A DNA stretch of 5,724 nt from NCBI GenBank assembly GCA_945788485.1, contig CALZMB010000151.1, positions 1 through 5,724 on the forward strand. The letters run 5' to 3'. The notes beneath the pieces are model-generated. The model was not told the DNA's origin, ran no database searches, and worked only from the letters and a program-made list of their open reading frames with translations. The position numbers and the translations under genes are program-made. Positions 1-5,724 of the stretch are shown here, one piece after another. Numbering within the stretch: the first letter of the stretch is position 1; each line of letters opens with the position of its first letter. This DNA comes from an uncultured bacterium. GTDB taxonomy: Bacteria; Bacteroidota; Bacteroidia; Bacteroidales; Bacteroidaceae.

Positions 1-60
1 GACCAAAGGGAGGTAACTATGAAATTGATGAGACTTGTCGAATAATTTATAGAACAACCC

Positions 61-107
61 ATAAAAGACAGGAGACAAACGCCATGGTGAGCGTCTGTCT
101 CCTGTCT
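61..107 (-). terminator. Rho-independent terminator at the end of the HD gene operon
   Basis: The plus-strand segments 66-82 and 91-107 form an inverted repeat around an 8-nt loop (83-90). Twelve base pairs, AGACAGGAGACA with TGTCTCCTGTCT, are perfect, then position 78/95, then four more pairs. Position 78/95 is A-C if read from the plus strand but a G-U wobble in the minus-strand transcript, so the stem is an unbroken 17 bp only in that direction, and it is followed there by UUUAU. It starts about 40 nt after the HD gene stop. Positions 1-60 hold nothing I can support as a gene; 108-148 is untranslated 3' sequence of the HD gene. Confidence 0.85.
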
Positions 108-148
108 GTGTGTTGTATTGTCACGGGAGGGATGTGGTCTTGTGTTGT

Positions 149-787
149 TCAGAGTGTCTTGTTCTCTTGTTTTATCTCTCCCCATATTCTGTAGAAGTGT
201 TGTTTCAGGAGGGAAGGGGAGGCGATGATTCGGCGCATGAGGCGCAGGTTTTTCTCGTTGTCGGAGCCGCTTATCCATAGTTTGATGTATCCGCGCTCGG
301 AGTATTTCTCGTCGATATGCTTCATGAATCGTTCGAGATGTTCTTCAACGGAGAGCTGCGGGTAGTGGTCGATGCCGTATTCTATGGTGCGCCGCATGAT
401 GGTGTCGGGTTCAAGCTCGCGGTCAGCTTCTGCCACGATGCGTCCGTAGATGCTGCGCGGGGCTTTAGAGGCTGACGCGCGATGGTCTTCAACTGCCTGG
501 CGCATGATGTTGATTTGTTCTGGCGAGAACCAGCGGCAGAGACGTTTGTCTGACGCGAGAATCTTGCCGCCTGTGATATGGTGTATGGCCCGCGGCCCTT
601 CCATGCCAAGGTCGTGGTATGCAGCGATGACGTATGCCATATCAGAGTCGGCTCCCAGCTGACGTGCGAGTTTCAGCGAGGCGGCGATGACGCTGTTGAC
701 GTGGCGGAGTGAGTGGGCGCGGTCGAACTGTGTGTAGCGTGGCAGGATATTCTGTTCGACGAACTGCATGATCTCTAATGTCACCAT
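149..787 (-). CDS. HD-domain protein, putative metal-dependent phosphohydrolase
   Basis: A 212-aa cytoplasmic protein with no signal peptide or membrane segment. The HD signature is visible in order: H29 (in RAHSLRHVNSV), H58-D59 (in AAYHDLGMEG), H69-H70, H102 (in EDHRAS) and D122 (in AEADRE). H29, H58, D59 and D122 are the expected metal ligands of the HD superfamily; the extra histidines H70 and H102 are placed as in members that hold a second metal. These proteins hydrolyse phosphomonoester or phosphodiester bonds, often of nucleotides, but the substrate here is not known. The C-terminal third (EEHLERFMKHIDEKYSERGY onward) is helical and charged. The ATG at 787 was chosen because it lies 8 nt after the porin stop and because residues upstream of it in the same frame are antisense-type junk overlapping the porin. 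No Shine-Dalgarno site is seen, so translation may depend on coupling to the porin. Confidence 0.85.
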   Translation of the reverse strand: MVTLEIMQFVEQNILPRYTQFDRAHSLRHVNSVIAASLKLARQLGADSDMAYVIAAYHDLGMEGPRAIHHITGGKILASDKRLCRWFSPEQINIMRQAVEDHRASASKAPRSIYGRIVAEADRELEPDTIMRRTIEYGIDHYPQLSVEEHLERFMKHIDEKYSERGYIKLWISGSDNEKNLRLMRRIIASPSLLKQHFYRIWGEIKQENKTL

Positions 788-795
788 GGGGGTTG

Positions 796-3142
796 TCAGT
801 TGAAGAAGTTCCAGTTGAGGCCGATGCGCAGGATGCGGCCGTTGAGGGGGTGGTGGGGTGTGAGGAAATATTCGCCTTTGCCTGAGCAGTTGATGTGGCT
901 CATGAGGATATAGAAACGGCAGTTCTTCAGCTGGAAGTTTGCGTAGAGGTTGCAGATGGGGTAGTTGCCTACGGTGGTGCGTATGGCTTCGTTCTCCTGT
1001 ACGACGTACGACTGCAGCTGCGGACTGTATTCCGGCGCTTCGTATTTCGTGAAATAGCGTGCATCGACGCCGAAGTCTGTCTGCAGCACGCGTGCGATTT
1101 TGAAGCGCAGGTAGAGGTTTGAGTAGATGTTGAGCTGTGGCAGCGGCATCACATAGCTGTCGGATGTCTTCTGCCATGTGATAATGTTGTCCCAGTGGAG
1201 TATGCCGAGGCTGAGGTTCTGATAGAGCTGTGCTGTCAGCACCTGTATGCTTGATGACTGGTGTGGGGTGACTGTGACGGCGGTGCGGTTGTAATCGCTG
1301 TCGATGTTATAAGTCGTCGAGAGGTATGTATAGTCTGTGATGTTGTCTGCCGCGATGCGCAGGCGTGTGCCGTAGCGCGGCAGGGTGATGTTGCCTTCGA
1401 TGTGTGTGTGTGATTCTTTGTTGAAGGTGTCTGCGACATCCCATTGGAAATGCCGCGACTGATAGCGTCGCATGAAGGCGTAGGGTGTGGTGAGGTGGAA
1501 GAATGCCGCGGCGTCAATGCGCACGGTGTCGCCAAGCATCGGGATGTTTACGTCGAGCGTGCCATCGAACTTGAGTTGTCCGGCTTGGTCGCCGGCGACA
1601 TATACCTCGCCCCTTGCGTCGAAGTGGATGGTGTTGCCTTCGCGCTTTGAGAGTTGTCCGCCGACGGAGATGTTGCTCTCGTTCCATGTCGTGAAGCTGC
1701 CGTCCAGCTCAGGCAGGGCATAGTGCTTCAACTCGTGTGCGGCGAAAATTTTCACGCCTGCCTTTGCCCATTTGTTGAAGCCTTCGAGCAGCGAGATGCC
1801 GAGGTTGTTGCGCAAGTAGGTGTGGCGCACGCGGTCGTTGATGGAGTCTGTCTCAAGGTTGTAATAGTCGTTGAGATAGTAGTCGGCGGGCGAGCTGTAT
1901 GCGATGTACGAGCGGCGGTAGTGGTCGAAGCGTACGGTGTGGAAGAATGATGTGACTGGCACGTATTCGTTTTTCATGAACTCGTCTTCTTCCGCCTTCG
2001 CCACATCGGCTGCTATGCTGTCGCGTGCCTGCTCTTCGGTGAGTGCGATGCGTGTCGATGTGCTGTCAGCAGGTGTCGGCTGTTGTGCCGGCTCGTCGCC
2101 TACAATCTTTGCGCCGTCGGGTCTGCCTGCTGGAGCGGAGGAGGCGTTGTCGTCTGCCGTCTTTCTTCTGCTGCGAAGGTTGCTGCTTTCGTTATCATCA
2201 CTGTCTGAGCCTGCTTTCTCTTTCGCCTCGCGCTCTTTCTTCTCTTTCTCGGCTGCCATGGCGAATTTCTTTGCCTCTATTTCTTGCTCTGTCATTGGCA
2301 CTTTGCGGTTGAAGCCGATGCTGTAGCGATGTGTGAAGAAGATGTGCTGGTTGTCGTGACGGTTCCAGTTGTCAGAGAGGACGGTGGGTATCTCGTTCTC
2401 TGCGAAGTTGTCTTCGAACGATTCGGGGTGTTTGATATATTCGTCGTTGGTAATGCCTCCGTTCTCTGCCTCTTTCTGATGGTTGGTGCTGAGGAGGAGA
2501 TGCGCCTGATAGCGGTCGCCGAGATAGCTGCCCCAGAGGGTGTAGTTGAAGTGAGAGGTGCTCTGGTTGGCATAGTAGCCACGTGCATAGAGATAGTCGA
2601 ACTTGAATCCGAAGCCGAGCTGTTTGGATGCGTTGACGGCAAATATTGCTTTCAGATGGTCTTCTCCATTCATGTGGTTGCCACATTGGTTGAAGTCGAG
2701 GTTCGTGATGGGCGAATAGGTATTGGTGAAGAGGAACTGCCCTGGCTCTACTATCGTCTGGCTGTAGCCGTTGGTGAAGATGAACTCCGAGCCTCGCTGC
2801 CTGTCGGTGAAGATACGGAGGGGGGGGGGGGGGGGAGCCGTTGTTGCCGAGGGTGTTGTATTCGCCGTAGATGCCCGATGCGAAGAGATAGTTCATCCGC
2901 AGATAGGACATGGTGTCGGGCACGGCAGGTGTGCGGTCGCCTGATATTTCATCGACCGTCCATACTGTGATGCCGCGCGGTATCTCTTTGTGTGATGCCG
3001 TATCGCGAGGTGCCGGTGTTCCTCTCGACGAGAACCGGTCTCCGTTTTCGGATGTCAGCATGTCGTACTGTGCCGAGGCGCGATGCGTCGGCAAGAGAAA
3101 GGCGATGGCTGATATGATGCAGAGAAATGTTATGCGTAGCAT
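796..3142 (-). CDS. Putative Porin_10 family outer-membrane beta-barrel protein, frame broken at a poly-C tract (phase-variable candidate)
   Basis: The start at 3142 gives a signal peptide MLRITFLCIISAIAFLLPT..ASA with cleavage near A24/Q25. The family-like reading continues to GEYNTLGNNGS (about residue 103), where 16 consecutive C on the coding strand (2835-2820) shift the frame; as written, translation ends at TGA 2374-2372 after 256 aa. With 15 C the sequence runs on as LRIFTDRQRGSEFIFTNGY and on through QFLFTNTYSPITN into the remaining barrel, giving 781 aa, a normal length for this Bacteroidetes 'putative porin' family. The C-terminus LRIGLNWNFFN is an amphipathic, aromatic-ending strand typical of outer-membrane barrels. 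An insert of about 115 residues (full-length residues ~283-396; KVPMTEQEIEAKKF.. to ..NEYVPVTSF) is highly charged and probably disordered; related inserts occur in the family. No substrate can be assigned. The gene could be phase-OFF, a true pseudogene, or intact with a miscounted homopolymer. The stop at 796 is 8 nt before the HD gene. Confidence 0.85.
2820..2835 (-). repeat. Mononucleotide tract of 16 G (C on coding strand) inside the porin gene
   Basis: Sixteen uninterrupted G on the plus strand lie in codons 103-108 of the porin. In the frame of the porin start they read as serine plus a run of prolines (six, counting the flanking CCT and CCG). The upstream frame (codon first bases at positions congruent to 1 mod 3) and the downstream barrel frame (0 mod 3) are reconciled by losing one base or gaining two, so tract lengths of 12, 15 or 18 would be ON and 16 is OFF. 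The length is in the range where slipped-strand mispairing is known to be frequent in bacterial contingency genes. Confidence 0.9.
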
Positions 3143-3165
3143 TATGTTTGCAGATGTTTTCCTGA

Positions 3166-3378
3166 TTACTTCCTGAAGCGCAACACGCATTCTGCCATCT
3201 TGAAGAACATGGCTGTCATGATGATTAAGATGCCTGTCGTTGGTTCGGGTTGTGTCCAGTACAAGACAGCGCCAGCGAGTGCTCCTATCATGAAGATGAC
3301 GTTTAGAATCTGGCGTATGATGAAGAGTTTGCCGTTTGAAGCAGGCTCCTGCTCTTCGTCTCTTTTGTGTATTTCCAT
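3166..3378 (-). CDS. Small two-helix membrane protein, unknown function
   Basis: A 70-aa protein with a charged N-terminus (MEIHKRDEEQEPASNGK) and two hydrophobic stretches suited to span the inner membrane: about residues 18-41 (from LFIIRQILNV to VLYW) and 48-66 (from TGILIIMTAMFF to VL), joined by a short TQPEPT turn. It ends with a basic RFRK tail, so both ends are predicted to be cytoplasmic by the positive-inside rule. I do not recognise a named family. It is supported as real by composition, by lying tightly between two real genes (25 nt after the DUF4468 stop, 23 nt before the porin start) on the same strand, and by no better reading in other frames. Function cannot be inferred beyond a possible link with the exported and outer-membrane proteins around it. 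Confidence 0.75.
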   Translation of the reverse strand: MEIHKRDEEQEPASNGKLFIIRQILNVIFMIGALAGAVLYWTQPEPTTGILIIMTAMFFKMAECVLRFRK

Positions 3379-3403
3379 AAGTTTGTGGGTTTTTTGCCGT
3401 CAT

Positions 3404-4099
3404 TTATTTGGCGGATTTCTTCAGTTCGGCATCAAACAAAGCGAAGATGCTGTCTTTCCGGTCGATGGTCTTCTTACGGAACTTGCCGTTGAGGCGATAT
3501 AGGTTCGTCCCTTTCTTGTTCAGCGCTGCTTCGTCTGTGATCCATTCTTCTGCTGTGTATGTCGCTTCTGTCGGTCTGCCCATGTCGTATCTGTATGAGA
3601 TGCGGCAAAGGCGTATGTTCACCTTGTTGTCGCTGCATTGCGCGATGATGGTGTATCTGAAGATGGTGTAGTCTCGTGCGAATGTAGATGAGGAGAACAC
3701 AAGTTCTTCTTCGCAGTTGGCGACGACGATTTTCTCAGTTTTGTTCACGGCAGCGATTCTGCTTTTCTCTGTCTGTCCCTCAGACTTGACAAACTGTGTC
3801 AGCATGTCGAGGGTGTGCTGATAGAGAGTGTCTGAACAGCATCCCTCGACCGTGATGTCTTTGCTCCATTCAACCTTCCCGTCAACGAGCGGCACTGTGC
3901 CCGCTGCATATTTCTGCTCTATCTTCATCTTCGGCGCTGATGCTTTGTCAGCCGCTTCGTCTTTCTCCTTCTTGTCTTTTTTCTTCTTTGAAGGGGTGTC
4001 GGTCTGTTGTGCGCTCTCTGGGATTTCCCATTCTGATTGTGCCGAGACGTTTGTCGTGACGGCGAGCATGAGGCATGTGATGATAGCGATGAGTTTCAT
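3404..4099 (-). CDS. Exported DUF4468 domain-containing protein
   Basis: A 231-aa protein of unknown function. It starts with a clear signal peptide, MKLIAIITCLMLAVTTNVSA, with likely cleavage after A20 before QSEWE; there is no lipobox cysteine, so a soluble periplasmic protein is more likely than a lipoprotein. Residues 33-57 form a lysine/glutamate-rich low-complexity linker (KKKKDKKEKDE near 38-48). The region from residue 64 (YAAGTVPLVDGKVEWSKDI) to about residue 170 resembles the Bacteroidetes DUF4468 domain, recognised by the 'VP.VDGKV.W.K.I' opening. The C-terminal part (EEWITDEAALNKKGTNLYR onward) resembles the common tail of these proteins. Its stop is 25 nt before the start of the small membrane protein, suggesting one message. 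The biochemical role is unknown; the neighbourhood suggests envelope work but this is inference. Confidence 0.85.
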   Translation of the reverse strand: MKLIAIITCLMLAVTTNVSAQSEWEIPESAQQTDTPSKKKKDKKEKDEAADKASAPKMKIEQKYAAGTVPLVDGKVEWSKDITVEGCCSDTLYQHTLDMLTQFVKSEGQTEKSRIAAVNKTEKIVVANCEEELVFSSSTFARDYTIFRYTIIAQCSDNKVNIRLCRISYRYDMGRPTEATYTAEEWITDEAALNKKGTNLYRLNGKFRKKTIDRKDSIFALFDAELKKSAK

Positions 4100-4138
4100 T
4101 GTGTAGTAGGCTTGGATGAATGGTGATTATGATGTGAT

Positions 4139-4172
4139 GCATGTCCCTGTAGTTCGGGACAGTATGTCATGC
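4139..4172 (-). other. Short hairpin in the thrC-DUF4468 gap
   Basis: TGTCCC at 4142-4147 is complementary to GGGACA at 4156-4161, leaving an 8-nt loop; a further GCATG (4139-4143) and CATGC (4168-4172) could pair as an alternative or outer helix that would include the thrC stop codon. On the minus-strand transcript there is no U-run after the stem, so it is a poor Rho-independent terminator. It could be a weak attenuator, an RNA 3' end stabiliser for the thr message, or chance. I see no recognisable Bacteroidetes promoter (TTTG ... TAnnTTTG) in this 67-bp gap, so read-through from thrC into the next gene is possible. Confidence 0.35.
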
Positions 4173-5501
4173 TTTTTCTTTCAGCAAGAAAGTCCTGAAG
4201 GTCTCGTAGTCTTTCGGGAGAGGCACGCTGCATTTCTTGCCTTCCATGAAAGCGAGTAGACGTGCCGGTATCTCGATGTCGGTTGAGAGGATATTGTCAA
4301 CTGTCTCTTTGAACTTGGCAGGATGTGCCGTCTCGCAGAACACGCCAATCTCTCCTGGCTGCAGAAGGTCTGAAAGTGCCTGATAGCCGCAAGCTCCATG
4401 AGGGTCAAGTACATAGCCTGTTGTGTTGTAGCAAGCCTTCATCGTCTCGGCAATCTCTGCGTCCTTGTATGTAGCACCGCTGATGTCGGCGCAGACAGCG
4501 GCGTGGTCTGCCTTGTACAGCTCATATATGCGCGCGAAGTTTGACGGGTCGCCGACATCCATGGCATTTGCTATAGTCTGTACGGATGCCTTTGGGTGAT
4601 ATTCGCCTGTTTGGAGATAGTTGTAGAAGATGTCGTTGGCGTTGTTGGCTGCCACGAAGCGTTTGACGGGCAGTCCCATGCGTTTGCCGAAGAGTGCAGA
4701 GCAGATGTTGCCGAAATTGCCTGACGGTACGCACATCACGAGGTTGTCTGCCAGTCCGAGACGTTTCATGCGGGCGTATGCGTTGAAATAGTAGAATGCC
4801 TGCGGCAGGAATCGTGCTACGTTGATGGAGTTGGCGGATGTTAGCTTCATGGCAGCGTTGAGTTCTGAGTCCATGAAGGCAGACTTCACCAATGCCTGAC
4901 AGTCGTCAAACACGCCGTCTATCTCTATCGCCGTGATGTTCTGTCCCAATGTGGTGAACTGACACTCCTGTATAGGCGATACCTTGCCTTTCGGATAGAG
5001 GACATAGACGTGTATGCCGTCAACGCCGAGGAATCCGTTGGCGACGGCAGAGCCGGTGTCTCCCGATGTGGCAACGAGGACATTCACCTCGCTGTTGTCG
5101 TCTGCGCAGCAGCATCCCGCCTCTTTCTCTTTGCGCAGGAAATATTGCAGCAGGCGTGCCATGAAGCGTGCGCCGACATCCTTAAAGGCGAGTGTGGGGC
5201 CGTGGAATAGTTCGAGGGTGTAGATGTTGTCTGTCACTTTTACGACAGGGCAGTCGAACTGCAAGGTGTCATACACTATGTGCTTGAGAGAATCTGCATC
5301 AACGTCCTCGCCGAAGAAGCAGTCTGCCACGGCGTACGCTATCTCCTGAAACGAGAGGTTCTCGATGTTGTCGAAGAACTCTTGCGGCAGAGGCTTGATG
5401 CGTTCGGGCATATAGAGGCCTTTGTCTTCTGCCAGTCCTTTGATGACTGCTTTCTCAAGTGTCGCTGTCGGGGCTTTATGGTTTGTGGAATAGTAGTTCA
5501 T
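4167..5501 (-). CDS. thrC: Threonine synthase (PLP-dependent)
   Basis: Converts O-phospho-L-homoserine to L-threonine and phosphate, the last step of threonine synthesis, in the cytoplasm. The 444-aa protein opens with MNYYSTNHKAPTATLEKAVI, typical of the threonine synthase N-terminal domain (about residues 1-80), followed by the PLP-enzyme fold. The PLP Schiff-base lysine is expected at K107 in GPTLAFKDVGARF; SGDTGSAVANG (146-156) and the glycine-rich PLP phosphate loop PSGNFGN (259-265) are intact, as is NAMDVGDPSNF (312-322). Length is normal for the bacterial family and no key motif is missing. The start at 5501 is preceded by an A-rich stretch (eight A on the minus strand at 5523-5516) rather than a Shine-Dalgarno site, usual in Bacteroidetes. 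A small insertion near residues 128-137 carries three adjacent cysteines (130-132). It lies 66 bp after the apgM-like gene and is probably cotranscribed with it. Confidence 0.97.
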   Translation of the reverse strand: MNYYSTNHKAPTATLEKAVIKGLAEDKGLYMPERIKPLPQEFFDNIENLSFQEIAYAVADCFFGEDVDADSLKHIVYDTLQFDCPVVKVTDNIYTLELFHGPTLAFKDVGARFMARLLQYFLRKEKEAGCCCADDNSEVNVLVATSGDTGSAVANGFLGVDGIHVYVLYPKGKVSPIQECQFTTLGQNITAIEIDGVFDDCQALVKSAFMDSELNAAMKLTSANSINVARFLPQAFYYFNAYARMKRLGLADNLVMCVPSGNFGNICSALFGKRMGLPVKRFVAANNANDIFYNYLQTGEYHPKASVQTIANAMDVGDPSNFARIYELYKADHAAVCADISGATYKDAEIAETMKACYNTTGYVLDPHGACGYQALSDLLQPGEIGVFCETAHPAKFKETVDNILSTDIEIPARLLAFMEGKKCSVPLPKDYETFRTFLLKEKA

Positions 5502-5567
5502 TGTCTATTATGTCGTTTTTTTTGTTTTAATAATTCATGTGGCGGCTATCATGGTGTCCGGGTTTTA

Positions 5568-5724
5568 TCATCTGATGTCCATGAGGGCTTTTATGAAGCC
5601 GTCTTTCTCCAGAATGCCGTAGCCTCCCTTTGTGCATGCGTCTTCGTCGTAAGCTGTGACGTTGTCGGGCGTGATTCCTGGCGCATAGATGAGAAACGGC
5701 ACAGGCTCTGCTGTGTGTGTTCGG
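5568..5724 (-). CDS. apgM: ApgM-type 2,3-bisphosphoglycerate-independent phosphoglycerate mutase / proposed homoserine kinase, C-terminal end only
   Basis: Translating the minus strand from 5723 gives 51 residues ending in TGA at 5570-5568; the rest of the gene lies beyond the right edge of the window. The fragment begins RTHTAEPVPF and continues LIYAPG, ending GYGILEKDGFIKALMDIR. The HT..PVPF stretch matches the conserved C-terminal motif of the archaeal-type, cofactor-independent phosphoglycerate mutases of the alkaline-phosphatase superfamily, where the histidine is expected to bind metal (family knowledge). In Bacteroidetes such a gene commonly sits between thrA and thrC, and members there have been proposed to act as the homoserine kinase, making the O-phosphohomoserine that ThrC uses. 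The next gene here is indeed thrC, 66 bp downstream, with no terminator between them. Which activity this copy has cannot be decided from its tail. Confidence 0.85.
   Translation of the reverse strand, partial: RTHTAEPVPFLIYAPGITPDNVTAYDEDACTKGGYGILEKDGFIKALMDIR

Noticed and set aside
1..45. Possible plus-strand gene end (frame 1 open to TAA at 43-45)
   Set aside because: Only 14 codons are visible and other frames are equally plausible; there is nothing to identify.
788..1177. N-terminal extension of the HD protein to 1177
   Set aside because: The extra residues overlap the porin C-terminus in another frame and are Arg/His/Pro-rich shadow sequence; the HD domain begins cleanly after the ATG at 787.
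796..2673. Separate 625-aa gene starting at 2673
   Set aside because: The same frame continues upstream with porin-like sequence to the poly-C tract and lacks a signal peptide at 2673; it is the downstream part of the 3142-796 gene, and M at 2673 is internal (residue 157 of the restored protein).
2820..2835. Poly-G as a two-colour sequencing artefact
   Set aside because: False poly-G calls occur at read ends without signal; here unique family-like coding sequence resumes on both sides and joins in frame with a one-base change, so the tract is probably real. Its exact length remains uncertain.
2284..2970. 228-codon open frame on the plus strand
   Set aside because: It lies antisense to the porin, crosses the poly-G tract as polyglycine, and has no recognisable domain or signal; it follows from the base composition of the porin codons. 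The same holds for the other plus-strand frames over 895-2326, 3408-4106 and 5010-5223.
2372..3403. A longer start for the porin frame, at 3403
   Set aside because: This extension overlaps the 70-aa membrane protein out of frame and gives a basic low-quality sequence; the start at 3142 begins directly with a good signal peptide 23 nt after the preceding stop.
5535..5552. Tiny leader peptide MIAAT before thrC
   Set aside because: Five codons with a single Thr, no alternative hairpins and no terminator before thrC; too little to support attenuation.
1..5724. CRISPR array, tRNA, rRNA, insertion sequence or recombinase site
   Set aside because: No regular direct repeats, cloverleaf, transposase-like protein or terminal inverted repeats were seen; in particular no inverted repeats flank the porin that would suggest an invertible promoter.

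Overview
The window reads as a chromosomal segment from a member of the Bacteroidales (Bacteroides/Prevotella/Muribaculum-like). The evidence is a Bacteroidetes-type thr cluster order (an apgM-like gene followed by thrC), a DUF4468 lipoprotein-like/exported protein, a Bacteroidetes-specific Porin_10 outer-membrane protein, and the lack of clear Shine-Dalgarno sites before the starts. Genus cannot be fixed from the sequence alone. All recognisable genes lie on the minus strand, so transcription runs from high to low coordinates.

Layout in transcription order: (1) 5724-5568, the last 51 codons of an ApgM-type phosphoglycerate mutase/proposed homoserine kinase; (2) 5501-4167, threonine synthase thrC; (3) a 67-bp gap with a short hairpin; (4) 4099-3404, an exported DUF4468 protein; (5) 3378-3166, a 70-aa two-helix membrane protein; (6) 3142-796, a putative Porin_10 beta-barrel protein whose reading frame is broken at a run of 16 C (coding strand) at 2835-2820; (7) 787-149, a 212-aa HD-domain putative metal-dependent phosphohydrolase starting 8 nt after the porin stop; (8) 107-61, a strong Rho-independent terminator. 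Gaps inside the DUF4468-to-HD block are 25, 23 and 8 nt, so these four genes are probably one transcription unit, possibly continuing from thrC.

The main point of interest is the 16-C tract near the start of the porin. The signal peptide and first ~102 codons are in one frame and the remaining ~670 codons are in another. Removing one C (15) or changing to any multiple of three (12, 18) joins them into a 781-aa porin (at 15 C) with continuous family-like sequence across the join. At 16 C the product stops after 256 aa. This is the architecture of a slipped-strand contingency locus (ON/OFF phase variation) in a surface protein. An assembly or base-calling length error in the homopolymer is the main competing explanation; either way the tract itself is far longer than any other G/C run in the window (the next longest I see is 5).
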